Positions 44,607 to 53,551 of a stretch of 64,000 bases of DNA are shown one piece after another. Location: contig NZ_JAACFU010000001.1 of NCBI RefSeq assembly GCF_029051725.1, positions 310,001-374,000 on the forward strand. Direction: 5' to 3'. Numbering within the stretch: position 1 is the first letter of the stretch; every line of letters begins with the position of its first letter. Under the pieces are notes generated by a model. The model had not been told where the DNA came from. It saw nothing but the letters and a program-made list of their open reading frames with translations, and ran no database searches. The position numbers were made by a program, and so were the translations under genes. The stretch comes from Bradyrhizobium sp. CSS354 (lineage in GTDB: Bacteria > Pseudomonadota > Alphaproteobacteria > Rhizobiales > Xanthobacteraceae).

Positions 44607-45995
44607 TTAGAGCCCCGCCGCGGCCGGCATCGGCCTGACCTTGCCTGCGCGTTCCTGCTTGAGCAGTTCTGCGACCAGGAAAGCCATGTCGATGGATTGC
44701 TCGGCGTTGAGCCGGGGATCACAGACCGTGTGATAGCGGTCGTTGAGATCCTCGTCGGTGATCGCGCGGGCGCCGCCGAGGCACTCGGTGACGTCCTGAC
44801 CGGTCATCTCCAGATGCACGCCGCCGGCATGGGTGCCTTCCGCGGCGTGGATCGCGAAGAACGACTTCACCTCGGACAGGATGCGGTCGAAAGGCCGCGT
44901 CTTGTAGCCTGACGTCGAGGTGATGGTGTTGCCGTGCATGGGATCGCACGACCAGACAACCACCTTGCCCTCGCGCTTCACGGCGCGGATCATGTTGGGC
45001 AGGTGCTCGCCGATCTTGTCGGAGCCGAAGCGGCCGATCAGCGTCAGCCGGCCCGGTTCGTTGTCGGGATTGAGCACGTCGATCAGCTTCAGCAGCTCGT
45101 CGGGCTTGAGCGACGGGCCGCATTTGAGCCCGATCGGATTCTTGATGCCGCGGAAATATTCGATATGGCCGTGGTCGAGCTGGCGGGTGCGGTCGCCGAT
45201 CCAGATCATGTGACCCGAGGTCGCGTACCAGTCGCCAGTGGTGGAATCGACACGGGTCATGGCCTGCTCGTAGCCGAGCAGCAGGGCCTCGTGGCTGGTG
45301 TAGAAATCGGTGGCGCGCAGCTCGGGATGGGCCTCGAGATCGAGGCCGCAGGCGCGCATGAAATTGAGCGCATCGGAGATCCGGTCGGCCAATTCCTTGT
45401 AGCGGCGGGACTGCGGACTATCCTTGAGGAAGCCGAGCATCCACTGATGCACGCTGCCGAGATTGGCGTAGCCGCCGGTCGCGAACGCGCGCAACAAATT
45501 TAGGGTTGCCGCCGACTGGCGATAGGCCATCAGCTGGCGCTGCGGATCGGGGACGCGCGCTTGCTTGGTGAAGGCGATGTCGTTGACGATATCGCCGCGA
45601 TAGCTCGGCAGCTCGACGCCGTCGATCTTCTCCATCGGCGAGGACCGGGGTTTTGCGAACTGGCCGGCGACGCGCCCGACCTTCACCACCGGGACGGCGC
45701 CGGCATAAGTCAGCACCACCGCCATCTGGAGCAGCACGCGAAAGAAGTCGCGGATGTTATTGGCGCCGTGCTCGGCAAAACTCTCGGCGCAATCGCCGCC
45801 CTGCAGCAGGAAGGCCTCTCCGGCCGCGACCCGCGCCAGCGCCTTCTTCAGATTGCGCGCCTCGCCCGCGAACACCAGCGGCGGAAAGGTCGCAAGCTGC
45901 GCCTCGACGTCGGCCAGGGCCTTGGCGTCGGGATAATCGGGCACCTGTAGCACCGGCTTGCTGCGCCAGGACTCGGGCGTCCACCGCTCGGACAT
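44607..45995 (-). CDS. aroG: 3-deoxy-7-phosphoheptulonate synthase, class II (DAHP synthase)
   Basis: First enzyme of the shikimate pathway, plant/actinobacterial-like class II, 462 aa. Recognisable blocks: [19 protein letters not shown] at the start, [49 protein letters not shown] and [10 protein letters not shown]. The metal-binding Cys, His, Glu and Asp positions of class II enzymes are present in these blocks. Start is ATG 45995 with GGAGA upstream; the longer frame to 46025 is rejected. Divergent from the hydrolase gene. Confidence 0.94.
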   Translation of the reverse strand: MSERWTPESWRSKPVLQVPDYPDAKALADVEAQLATFPPLVFAGEARNLKKALARVAAGEAFLLQGGDCAESFAEHGANNIRDFFRVLLQMAVVLTYAGAVPVVKVGRVAGQFAKPRSSPMEKIDGVELPSYRGDIVNDIAFTKQARVPDPQRQLMAYRQSAATLNLLRAFATGGYANLGSVHQWMLGFLKDSPQSRRYKELADRISDALNFMRACGLDLEAHPELRATDFYTSHEALLLGYEQAMTRVDSTTGDWYATSGHMIWIGDRTRQLDHGHIEYFRGIKNPIGLKCGPSLKPDELLKLIDVLNPDNEPGRLTLIGRFGSDKIGEHLPNMIRAVKREGKVVVWSCDPMHGNTITSTSGYKTRPFDRILSEVKSFFAIHAAEGTHAGGVHLEMTGQDVTECLGGARAITDEDLNDRYHTVCDPRLNAEQSIDMAFLVAELLKQERAGKVRPMPAAAGL

Positions 45996-46175
45996 CGCAA
46001 TCTCTCCGTGAAGCAAAAAGCACAACCTGATCTGTGGGTTGCGAGGGTCGCCTTATACACAGGCTGGCCACCGGCCGCCAGTTGTAAATCCGTCTGGCAC
46101 TGCAAAGCCTTGCGGGGAAAGCCAAATTCGCATTTGCTGGGAAACGGCTCGGAACTGGCAAGATACCTTCGGCCC

Positions 46176-47072
46176 ATGGACGTGGCACTGGACGACGTTT
46201 TCATCGACGAGATCAGCTTCCCGGCGACCGACGGGTATGCGCTGAGCGGTACGCTATTCTTGCCGCGCGGCACCAAACGTCATGCCGTGTTGGTCAATTC
46301 GGCGACCGCCGTCCCGCGAAAAATCTATCGCGGCTTTGCCTCCTATCTCGCCCATCGCGGCTGCGCGGTCCTGACCTACGACTATCGCGGCATCGGCGAC
46401 TCCCGGCTGCCGGCGATGGTCGGCTACAACCAGCCGAAATCGCTGGTCGGCTTCAAGGCCTCGATGTCGGACTGGGCCGCGCTCGACGTCACCGCCGCAG
46501 TGCACTGGATGCGCCAGCGCTACAATACCCTGCCCTTGACCTATGTCGGGCACTCCTTCGGCGGCCAGGCGCTCGGGCTGATCGCCAACAACACGGACAT
46601 TTCGCGCGCCGCGTTCGTGGCCTCGCAGGCGGCGACCTGGCGGCTGATGACGTCGCCGGAAAAATACCGCGTCTTCGCCTTCATGAATTTTGTCGGCGTG
46701 CCGCTCGTCCACGCGCTCGGTTATGCGCCGGGCTGGGCCGGCATCGGTGAGGATTTGCCCAAGGGCGTCTTCCTGCAATGGGCCGATTGGGTCTCGAGCC
46801 CGCGCTATCTCTTCGATTCAAAGCTGCCGGAGCTGGAGAATTTCGCCAAGTTCAAGGGCGAGCTGCGCACACTCTGCTTTTCCGACGATCCCTGGGCGAC
46901 GCGGCCCGCTGTCGAGCTGCTTGCGAGCGGATTCACCGCAATCAAGCCGGAGGTAATTAACGTGAAGCCGTCCGACGTCGGCGCCAAGGCGATCGGCCAT
47001 TTCGGCTTCTTCCGCCCCGACCACCGGGACACATTGTGGCGTGGCGTCGCGGAATGGATTCAGGGAGAGTAG
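46176..47072 (+). CDS. Alpha/beta hydrolase
   Basis: Alpha/beta-hydrolase-fold protein, 298 aa. The nucleophile elbow is VGHSFGGQALGL (Ser), with an oxyanion region near LVNSATAVPRKIYRG and a late His (AIGHFGFFRPDHRD). The pattern TYDYRGIGDSR before the nucleophile is typical of esterase-like members. Substrate unknown. Start chosen at ATG 46176 (MDVALDDVFIDEISFP); the upstream frame lies in the promoter region shared with aroG. Confidence 0.82.
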   Translation: MDVALDDVFIDEISFPATDGYALSGTLFLPRGTKRHAVLVNSATAVPRKIYRGFASYLAHRGCAVLTYDYRGIGDSRLPAMVGYNQPKSLVGFKASMSDWAALDVTAAVHWMRQRYNTLPLTYVGHSFGGQALGLIANNTDISRAAFVASQAATWRLMTSPEKYRVFAFMNFVGVPLVHALGYAPGWAGIGEDLPKGVFLQWADWVSSPRYLFDSKLPELENFAKFKGELRTLCFSDDPWATRPAVELLASGFTAIKPEVINVKPSDVGAKAIGHFGFFRPDHRDTLWRGVAEWIQGE

Positions 47073-47079
47073 ACGGCGC

Positions 47080-47343
47080 TTACCGGAGGATCGTCGTCAG
47101 CGACGAGTAGCGCTTGTTCGGCTTGGCCTCGCCCGGCGCGAATTGCGCAAATGCCTCGCTGACGCGGACGGCCGGCGGCGTATCGCCGGCGAAACGAAAC
47201 TCCTTCGGCCGCGGCGCGTAGAAGCTGGCGCTGTAATAGGCTTCGTCGAAGCGCGCCTCGCCGATCCCGAACATTGCGTCGCACGCGAACAGAAGTGCGT
47301 ACACTCCCGCGATCGCGACGACGACCTCCCTGAGAACTGACAT
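47080..47343 (-). CDS. Small hypothetical protein with N-terminal membrane segment
   Basis: 87 aa. Start at ATG 47343 (MSVLREVVVAIAGVYALLFACDAMFG) preceded by GGTGGGG. The first ~25 residues are hydrophobic, an anchor or signal; the rest is polar and aromatic (EAYYSASFYAPRPKEFRF) and ends KRYSSLTTILR. Not recognised. Convergent with the hydrolase, with seven bases between stops. Confidence 0.62.
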   Translation of the reverse strand: MSVLREVVVAIAGVYALLFACDAMFGIGEARFDEAYYSASFYAPRPKEFRFAGDTPPAVRVSEAFAQFAPGEAKPNKRYSSLTTILR

Positions 47344-47469
47344 GCTGATGCCCCACCCTGTTGCAGGCAGAATGCACGTCGGTTCCAAAGCCGGGGTTTA
47401 AGGCCGCACAGTTCTTGTTCGCAGGGTTTGCCGCCGCTGAGCGGAATGCAGACAATTTTATCGATCTCG

Positions 47470-47507
47470 AAAAAAGAGCCCGCCTGCACGGGTGGTCAGG
47501 CGGGCTC
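47470..47507 (-). terminator. Strong Rho-independent terminator of the aldehyde dehydrogenase gene
   Basis: GAGCCCGCCTG (47476-47486) pairs perfectly with CAGGCGGGCTC (47497-47507) over a 10-base loop; on the minus strand it is followed by six T (47475-47470). It lies 24 bases after the dehydrogenase stop. Confidence 0.85.
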
Positions 47508-47530
47508 CAGGCTTGGCCGCTCGGGAGGTA

Positions 47531-49015
47531 TCAAACGGCCAAATTCATCCACACAGCCTTGGGCTCGGTGAAATTGTCGAGCGCGGCGGAACCGTGCTCG
47601 CGGCCAAGGCCGGAGTCGCGCTCGCCGCCCCAGGGCAGGCGCACGTCGGTGTAGCCATAGGTGTTCATCCACACCGTGCCCGCGCGCGCCCGCTTGGCGA
47701 AGCGCTGCAGCCTGCCGATGTCGCGGCTCCAGACGCCGGCGGCGAGGCTGTAAGCCGTGCCGTTGGCAATCCGCAAAGCGTCGGCCTCATCCTTGAACTT
47801 GATGACGCTGACGACGGGGCCAAAGATCTCCTCCTGCGAGATCCGCATCTCGTGCGCGACATTCGCGAACACCGCGGGGCTGATGAAGTAGCCGCGATCG
47901 CCGACCTTCTCACCACCGGTGACGAGGGTCGCACCCTCCTTGCGGCCGATCTCGACATAGTCGAGGACCGACTTCATCTGCTTCTCGGAAATGACAGGGC
48001 CGAGCGTCGTCTTGCGGTCGAGCGGGTCGCCGATCCTGAGCGACTTTGCGCGCGCCGCCAGTCGTTCGACGACCTCGTCATAGGCCTTCTCCTGCACCAG
48101 CACGCGCGAGCCGGCCGAGCAGACCTGGCCGGCATTGAAGAAGATGCCGGAAGCCGCAGCTTTCGATGCGGCTTCGAGATCGGCATCGTCGAAAATGACG
48201 TTGGCCGACTTGCCGCCCAGCTCGAGCGAGACGCGCTTGAAATTGCTTGCGGCGCCCTTCATGATTCCCCGCCCCACACCGGGAGAGCCGGTGAAGGTGA
48301 CCTTGTCGACGTCGGGGTGATTGACCAGCGCGTCGCCGACGACGCGGCCGGGGCCAGTGACCACGTTGAAGACGCCCGCCGGCAGGCCGGCTTCGAGCGC
48401 GAGCTCGGCGATGCGCAGCGCCGACAGCGAGGTCAGCTCGGCCGGCTTCATCACGATGGTGCAGCCGCAGGCCAGCGCCGGCGCGAGCTTCCACATCCCG
48501 ATCATCAGCGGGAAATTCCAGGGCACGATCGCCGCGACCACGCCGACCGGTTCGCGCACGGTGTAAGTCAGGGCATCGTCGCGCACGGGCACGACGTCGC
48601 CGCTGATCTTGTCGGCCCAACCCGCATAGTAGATCAGCGTGTCGACGGCGGCCGGAAAATCCTGCCGCGATGTCGCGGCGATCGGCTTGCCCGCATCGAT
48701 CGACTCGAGCTCGATGATCTCCTCGGCGTGAGCCTTGAGCAGGTCTGCCCAGCGCAGCAGGATCTGGCCGCGCTCGGACGCCCGCATTGTGCGCCAGGAG
48801 CCTTCGAAAGCCCGGCGCGCGGCGGCGACCGCATGCTCCACATCGGCCTCGTTGCCTTCGGCGACGACGGCGATGACCTGCCCGGTGGCCGGATTGAGCG
48901 ACTTGAAGGTGCGACCGGAGCTTGCGGGGACGCGGCGGCCGTCGATCAGCAGATGCTGTGGCCGGGACATGAACTCGCTCGCAGGCGAATGTGCAAAGTC
49001 ATATGCAACAGACAT
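47531..49015 (-). CDS. NAD(P)-dependent aldehyde dehydrogenase
   Basis: Aldehyde dehydrogenase superfamily, 494 aa. Catalytic Cys299 lies in NAGQVCSAGSR and the general base Glu265 in SLELGGKSAN; VPWNFPLMIGMWKLAPALACG and FTGSPGVGRGI form the cofactor site. Substrate unknown; similar sequences act on betaine aldehyde, gamma-aminobutyraldehyde or other amino-aldehydes. Start at ATG 49015, seven bases after GGAGG; an adjacent ATG lies at 49018. Divergent from a ModE-like regulator with palindromic sites in the gap, so probably controlled by it. Confidence 0.9.
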   Translation of the reverse strand: MSVAYDFAHSPASEFMSRPQHLLIDGRRVPASSGRTFKSLNPATGQVIAVVAEGNEADVEHAVAAARRAFEGSWRTMRASERGQILLRWADLLKAHAEEIIELESIDAGKPIAATSRQDFPAAVDTLIYYAGWADKISGDVVPVRDDALTYTVREPVGVVAAIVPWNFPLMIGMWKLAPALACGCTIVMKPAELTSLSALRIAELALEAGLPAGVFNVVTGPGRVVGDALVNHPDVDKVTFTGSPGVGRGIMKGAASNFKRVSLELGGKSANVIFDDADLEAASKAAASGIFFNAGQVCSAGSRVLVQEKAYDEVVERLAARAKSLRIGDPLDRKTTLGPVISEKQMKSVLDYVEIGRKEGATLVTGGEKVGDRGYFISPAVFANVAHEMRISQEEIFGPVVSVIKFKDEADALRIANGTAYSLAAGVWSRDIGRLQRFAKRARAGTVWMNTYGYTDVRLPWGGERDSGLGREHGSAALDNFTEPKAVWMNLAV

Positions 49016-49100
49016 CATATTTCCTCCAGTTCTGGTATTCCAAACTAGACGCCGCCAAGCCCGAGTAAATATGATATGAATTGCAAATGGATCGCCGTCA

Positions 49101-49118
49101 TATGAAGTGTAGTTCATA
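49101..49118. promoter_or_regulatory. TATGAA-N6-TTCATA inverted repeat, candidate operator
   Basis: TATGAAGTGTAGTTCATA has perfect 6-base arms. It lies immediately before the Shine-Dalgarno of the divergent regulator, and an extra half-site TATGAA occurs at 49075-49080. Position suggests autoregulation of the regulator and control of the dehydrogenase. Confidence 0.55.
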
Positions 49119-49128
49119 AGGAGGACCA

Positions 49129-50211
49129 ATGCTTCAGATCGAGATCGAGGCCGTCTGGCGGTTTCGCCGCGAGGGCAATCCGCGCACCGCCATCGTCATG
49201 CTCGGCGTCCTCAACGAGATCAGGAGAACCGGGAAGATCACCAGCGCGGCCAAGGACGCGCACCTCTCCTATCGCCACGTCTGGAATCTGATCGAGCAAT
49301 GGTCGGAGTTCTTCGGCACGCCGCTGGTGGAAACCCAGCGCGGCAAGGGCTCAAAACTCACGCCATTCGGCGAGCGGCTGGTGTGGGCGGGCGAGCGCAT
49401 GCAGGCCCGGCTCGGACCTCAGCTTGAGAATCTGGCGCAGGAGTTGGCGAGCGAGATCAAGCCGTTCCTCGAGCAGCGCCCGTCGGTGATCCGCGTGCAC
49501 GCCAGCCACGGTTTTGCGGTCGCAAAACTGCGCGAATTCCTCGACCGCGAGCCCGGCATCGGCGTCGATCTGCGCTATGTCAGCAACCAGCATTCACTGG
49601 TCTCTCTGGCGCAGGGGGCCTGCGATCTCTCGGGCCTGCATCTGCCGCACGGCGCCCTACGCGCCCAGGGCATCAAGGCTGCGCGCGAATGGCTCGATCC
49701 GCGCGAGGATCGCATCATCAGCTTCGTCACACGCGAAATGGGATTGATGGTCGCACGCGGCAATCCGCTGCGCATCGCTTCGCTTGATGATCTCACCGGA
49801 CCAAAAGTCCGCTTCGTCAATCGCGACCACGATTCCGGCACGCGGCTTCTGTTCGACCAACTGCTCGCGGCAAGCGGAATTGACGAGAGCCGCATCAACG
49901 GCGCGCAGCAGATCGAGTTCACCCACGCCGCGGTCGCAGCCTATGTCGCGAGCGGCATGGCTGATGCGAGTTTCGGGGTTGAAGCCGCCGCCCGGCATTT
50001 CGGCCTCGATTTCATCCGGCTCCTGACCGAGGATTATTTCTTCGTCTGCAAGCGCGCGTTCCTGGACACCGGGCCGATGCAGCGCATCCTGGAGATCATC
50101 CGCAGCGCCGATTTTCGCGCGGCCGTCGCCACCCTGCCGGGTTATGTGCCGTCGGACACCGGCACCGTCACCGGCGTGAAGGCGTTTCTGGAGATGCACG
50201 CCGTGCGATGA
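49129..50211 (+). CDS. Transcriptional regulator, ModE-like winged helix with periplasmic-binding-protein-like effector domain
   Basis: 360 aa. The N-terminal ~110 residues form a ModE/LysR-like winged helix (SAAKDAHLSYRHVWNLIEQWSEFFGTPLVETQRG, GSKLTPFGERLV). The C-terminal ~240 residues resemble the PBP_like effector domain (VRFVNRDHDSGTRLLFDQLL, HAAVAAYVASGMADASFGVEAAA) found in molybdate or formate-dehydrogenase related regulators. The ligand is unknown. Start ATG 49129 has AAGGAGGACC upstream. Divergent from aldehyde dehydrogenase, its likely target. Confidence 0.82.
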   Translation: MLQIEIEAVWRFRREGNPRTAIVMLGVLNEIRRTGKITSAAKDAHLSYRHVWNLIEQWSEFFGTPLVETQRGKGSKLTPFGERLVWAGERMQARLGPQLENLAQELASEIKPFLEQRPSVIRVHASHGFAVAKLREFLDREPGIGVDLRYVSNQHSLVSLAQGACDLSGLHLPHGALRAQGIKAAREWLDPREDRIISFVTREMGLMVARGNPLRIASLDDLTGPKVRFVNRDHDSGTRLLFDQLLAASGIDESRINGAQQIEFTHAAVAAYVASGMADASFGVEAAARHFGLDFIRLLTEDYFFVCKRAFLDTGPMQRILEIIRSADFRAAVATLPGYVPSDTGTVTGVKAFLEMHAVR

Positions 50212-50243
50212 TGCCGACGGATTCCATCGCCTGTCCGCGCCGG

Positions 50244-50819
50244 TCAGATCGCCGGCTCGTCCTTCAGCGCTGACATGACCTGCTCGCCCTGCGCGGTCAG
50301 GCGATACGTCACCAGCGGACGGCTCGACGGAGGCTTTCGCGCGAGCTCGACGATGTAGCCGCGCACCATCAGGGCTTCGAAGCTGCCGTAATAGCCGAAC
50401 ATGCTGATCTGGTTCTGCCTGAGCAGCTTGAACTCGCGCAGGAGACGTATCTCGTTGCCCGACAGCAGCGACCGGCGCACGCGCTGAACGAACCGTGCGC
50501 GCTGCTCAAACCAGGCCTGGTCCGGCAGTTCGTACGAGACTGGTGCCGGGGCCCGTTCGCAGGGACGCGCGTCCTGCGCAATCTCGGCCGTCACCTGCGG
50601 CAGGCATGGTATGCTGCTGCTGACAACCGCGTCCTTCGCCACGTCGAGCAACACGAGCGGCCAGCGCCGCTTGTTGTCCACCATGACCGGCGGTGGCACG
50701 ACGCTGTCGCGCACCAGCTGCTCGAAGCGTCCGGCGGTCACGCCGACATAGGCAGCCGCGCGACGGCGATCGACCAGACGCGTGTCCGGCGCGACCTCGC
50801 AAACAATGTTCTCGTCCAC
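50244..50819 (-). CDS. Hypothetical protein with DNA-binding-like segments
   Basis: 191 aa if started at GTG 50819, which has GAGGGG seven bases upstream; the longer frame to 50990 has Cys-rich, low-quality sequence. RRRAAAYVGVTAGRFEQLVRDSVVPPP resembles the helix-turn-helix of excisionase/AlpA-like proteins, and the C-terminus (FEALMVRGYIVELAR, VTYRLTAQGEQVMSAL) resembles a winged helix ending. The middle is basic and helical. No family named with confidence; a small regulator or mobile-element relic are both possible. Divergent from the LysR gene. Confidence 0.58.
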   Translation of the reverse strand: MDENIVCEVAPDTRLVDRRRAAAYVGVTAGRFEQLVRDSVVPPPVMVDNKRRWPLVLLDVAKDAVVSSSIPCLPQVTAEIAQDARPCERAPAPVSYELPDQAWFEQRARFVQRVRRSLLSGNEIRLLREFKLLRQNQISMFGYYGSFEALMVRGYIVELARKPPSSRPLVTYRLTAQGEQVMSALKDEPAI

Positions 50820-50978
50820 CCCGGATCCCCTCGCGCCTCGTTGCGCATGGCATGACGGTCCGGCGGGACCGGCCAAGCCGGCGGCGAACCTAGGTGGGAG
50901 AAGCGCGCTCGAAAAGCAGAGAATTTCGTACATGTTGATGCCGTTTCGGCAACAGTTATAGTCAGACCCGGGGGTCCC

Positions 50979-51917
50979 ATGCGCTTTCACTCACCGGCCA
51001 TCCAGTACTTCCACGCCGTCCGCCGCACCGGTTCGATCCGGGCCGCGGCGCGCGTGCTGAACGTTGCCTCGTCGGCTGTAAGCCGCCAGATTCTCAAGCT
51101 TGAACAGGAGGTTGGGTCACCGTTGTTTGAGCGCAATGCGCGCGGCCTGACGCTGACGACGGTCGGCGAGATGTTGGCCCGGCACGTCATGAACGTGCTC
51201 CAGGACCTCGATCGCTTCCGCTCGGACGTCGCGTCCCTGTCGGGGACCTGGCATGGCACCGTCAGCATTGCCTGCATCGAGTCGCTCACGGAATCGGTGC
51301 TGCCAGACCTGATCGCCTCCCATCGCGGCCGGGCCCGGCGCGTCAGCTTCACCGCCGAGGTGAAGGGATCGTCGGATGTGCTGGAGGCACTGAGCCGGGG
51401 CGAGGCCGACATCGGCATCGCCATGGCGCTGCGCCATCCGCCGGACCTGCGCCAGGTCGCCTTGAAACGGTTTCGCCTGGGTGCAGTCGTCGCGCGCGAG
51501 CATCCGCTGGCGCGCGGCAAGACGGTCACGCTGACCCAATGTCTCGCCTTTCCCGTCATCCACGCGCTGCCGGAGCTGTCGATCTACCATCTGCTCCAGC
51601 CGCTGATCGCTCAGCTGTCCGAGACGCCGGAGCCGGCGATCCAGGCCAACTCGATCGACCTGATGCGCGAGCTCGCCGCGCGCGGCGTCGGCGTCGCCTT
51701 CCAGACCCAGCTCGGCATCGGCAGGCTGTCACGCGACAGCCGGCTCGTCTTCCTGCCGCTCGACAATGCCGGCAGCCCGGTCTGGTCCGACCTCGGCATC
51801 TACGTTCGCGCCGAGCGCACCCTGCCCGCCTACACGGAATCCTTCCTCCAAGAGCTGGTGCGCGAATTGGGCGAGCGCGAGCGGCAGGAAAACGCGGCCT
51901 ACCCGCAGATCGCCTGA
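50979..51917 (+). CDS. LysR-family transcriptional regulator
   Basis: 312 aa. The N-terminal helix-turn-helix is SPAIQYFHAVRRTGSIRAAARVLNVASSAVSRQILKLEQEVG followed by LFERNARGLTLTTVGE; the C-terminal substrate-binding domain starts near residue 90 (GTVSIACIESLTESVLPDLI). Effector and targets are unknown. Neighbouring divergent gene at 50244 may be one target. 159 bases separate the two starts. Confidence 0.88.
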   Translation: MRFHSPAIQYFHAVRRTGSIRAAARVLNVASSAVSRQILKLEQEVGSPLFERNARGLTLTTVGEMLARHVMNVLQDLDRFRSDVASLSGTWHGTVSIACIESLTESVLPDLIASHRGRARRVSFTAEVKGSSDVLEALSRGEADIGIAMALRHPPDLRQVALKRFRLGAVVAREHPLARGKTVTLTQCLAFPVIHALPELSIYHLLQPLIAQLSETPEPAIQANSIDLMRELAARGVGVAFQTQLGIGRLSRDSRLVFLPLDNAGSPVWSDLGIYVRAERTLPAYTESFLQELVRELGERERQENAAYPQIA

Positions 51918-51938
51918 TCAAGCGCGCCGGTCGAGTGC

Positions 51939-52523
51939 TCAGCCGTGGCCGGCTCCCTTGCGCTGGCCGCTCTCGCTGAGGCGGTCGACCCAGGCGATGC
52001 CGATCGCGGAGATGATGAAGGTCAGATGGATCAGCACCTGCCACATCACGCCGCTCTCGGTGAAATTGCTACGCGTCGTGCCGAGATTGCCCGCCTCGAT
52101 GAAGGTCCTGAGCAGCGAGATCGACGAGATGCCGATGATCGCCATCGCAAGCTTGATCTTGAGCACGCTGGCGTTGACGTGGCTGAGCCATTCCGGCTCG
52201 TCCGGATGACCGCTGAGGTTCAGGCGCGAGACGAAGGTCTCGTAACCGCCGACGATCACCATCACCAGCAGGTTCGAGATCATCACGACGTCGATCAGCC
52301 CGAGCACGACCAGCATGATCTGTTGCTCGCTGGCGTCGAACGAGTGCACGACCAGGTGCCAGAGCTCCTTCAGGAACAGCAGCACATAGACGGCCTGCGC
52401 AACGATCAGGCCGACATAAAGCGGAACTTGCAGCCAGCGCGAGCCAAAGATGAGTTGGGCGAACGCGCCGATTTGCGGCGCCGGCACGGAAACCGCCGAA
52501 GGTGCTTTGGGTTCGGACGTCAT
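51939..52523 (-). CDS. UPF0114 family membrane protein (YqhA-like)
   Basis: 194 aa with three to four membrane helices: LQVPLYVGLIVAQAVYVLLFL, IMLVVLGLIDVVMISNLLVMVIVGGYETFV and LIHLTFIISAIGIAWVDRL. The block LSHVNASVLKIKLAMAIIGISSISLLRTF is characteristic of UPF0114/TIGR00645. Function unknown. It follows the TerC-like gene after 31 bases on the same strand, likely in the same operon. Confidence 0.85.
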   Translation of the reverse strand: MTSEPKAPSAVSVPAPQIGAFAQLIFGSRWLQVPLYVGLIVAQAVYVLLFLKELWHLVVHSFDASEQQIMLVVLGLIDVVMISNLLVMVIVGGYETFVSRLNLSGHPDEPEWLSHVNASVLKIKLAMAIIGISSISLLRTFIEAGNLGTTRSNFTESGVMWQVLIHLTFIISAIGIAWVDRLSESGQRKGAGHG

Positions 52524-52554
52524 TGATCACTCCGGATGATAGACAGACGTTGCC

Positions 52555-53190
52555 TCAGAGACTCGCGATCACAGGCGCGAGCTCGAGCGACCCGCGATAG
52601 ATCATCTCGAAGGCGACGTAAACGATGATGGCGAGGCCGACATAGCCGATCCAGCGCTGCTTCTGGAGCACGCGGCCGAGCAAATCGGCGGCGACGCCCA
52701 TCAGCGCGACCGACAATAACAGGCCGAAGGCGAGGATGTAGGGATGCTCGCGCGCAGCGCCCGCGACCGCGAGCACGTTGTCGAGCGACATCGAGACGTC
52801 GGCGGCGACGATCTGCACGGCCGCCTGTCTGAAGGTCTTGCGGGAGGCAGGAGCAGCGCTGCTGCCGCCGTGGCTGAACGCGAACTCGTTCGCATGCGCG
52901 GACTGCTCGCGCAGCTCCCGCCACATCTTCCAGCATACCCAGAGCAGCAGCACGCCACCGGCGAGCAATAGCCCGATCACTTGCAGAAGCTGGGTCGCGA
53001 CGCCGGCAAAGACGATGCGCAGGGCGGTGGCGGCGATGATGCCGACGACGATTGCGCGCCGCCGCTGCTCGGCCGGCAGGCCCGCTGCGGCAAGGCCAAT
53101 GACGACGGCATTGTCGCCGGCGAGCACGAGGTCGATCAGGACGACCTGAAACAGCGCGGTCAGCGCTTCGGTTGTGATGAATTCAGTCAT
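52555..53190 (-). CDS. TerC/YjbE family integral membrane protein
   Basis: 211 aa. Membrane protein of the TerC family (tellurium resistance, and in some members manganese export). The two acidic membrane motifs are LIDLVLAGDNAVVIGLA and VAADVSMSLDNVLAVAGAA, both with the conserved Asp-Asn pair. A soluble linker (~90-125) splits the two halves. Its start overlaps the stop of the 120-aa protein upstream (ATGA). I did not recognise a yybP-ykoY riboswitch upstream; the tight overlap makes one unlikely here. Confidence 0.88.
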   Translation of the reverse strand: MTEFITTEALTALFQVVLIDLVLAGDNAVVIGLAAAGLPAEQRRRAIVVGIIAATALRIVFAGVATQLLQVIGLLLAGGVLLLWVCWKMWRELREQSAHANEFAFSHGGSSAAPASRKTFRQAAVQIVAADVSMSLDNVLAVAGAAREHPYILAFGLLLSVALMGVAADLLGRVLQKQRWIGYVGLAIIVYVAFEMIYRGSLELAPVIASL

Positions 53191-53549
53191 GATTGGTCAT
53201 TTTTCGGTGCGGACGAATCGAGCCAGTGCGGCTTCTTCCGCTCGACCCAATCCAAAACCTTGGCGCGCGAGGATCGCAGCGCGGGCACGTCTTCAGCGAG
53301 CAAAGCCAGGCCGAGCGGGAGCATCCAGACGCCGAGCACCGGCAGGAAGGAGAGCACGCCGCCGACAATGAGCAGCGCGCCCGAGGGAATTCTCACCCAG
53401 CGGCTGGACGGCTTGAGCAGATAGGTGACGGTGTCGCCCATGCGCGGCGGCAGGCGAAGGACAAGCTTGTCGAGGCGCGGGTCGCCGCCGGCCATCTGGC
53501 CGGTAGCGCCCGCAGTCCCTGTCTTATCCTCGTCCGAAACTGCGCTCAT
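53187..53549 (-). CDS. Hypothetical membrane protein in the terB-terC unit
   Basis: 120 aa. A polar N-terminus (~1-45) is followed by a hydrophobic hairpin (IPSGALLIVGGVLSFLPVLGVWMLPLGLALLAEDVPAL) and a charged tail (SRAKVLDWVERKKPHWLDS). It starts two bases after the TerB-like stop and overlaps the TerC-like start, so it is certainly part of the unit. The VPALRSSRAKVLDWVERKKP tail is typical of small conserved alphaproteobacterial proteins of unknown function. Confidence 0.78.
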   Translation of the reverse strand: MSAVSDEDKTGTAGATGQMAGGDPRLDKLVLRLPPRMGDTVTYLLKPSSRWVRIPSGALLIVGGVLSFLPVLGVWMLPLGLALLAEDVPALRSSRAKVLDWVERKKPHWLDSSAPKNDQS

Positions 53550-53551
53550 GC

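Noticed and set aside
44603..44722. Extension of dgkA into aroG
   Set aside because: The extra residues are in the coding region of aroG in another frame and DgkA homology begins at LLRIWKATINSRNG, next to the TTG at 44602.
50820..50990. N-terminal extension of the 50244 gene
   Set aside because: It would overlap the divergent LysR start and has no ribosome site; GTG 50819 has GAGGGG upstream.
52555..53190. yybP-ykoY manganese riboswitch upstream of the TerC-like gene
   Set aside because: The gene overlaps the stop of the preceding coding region, leaving no leader for a riboswitch.
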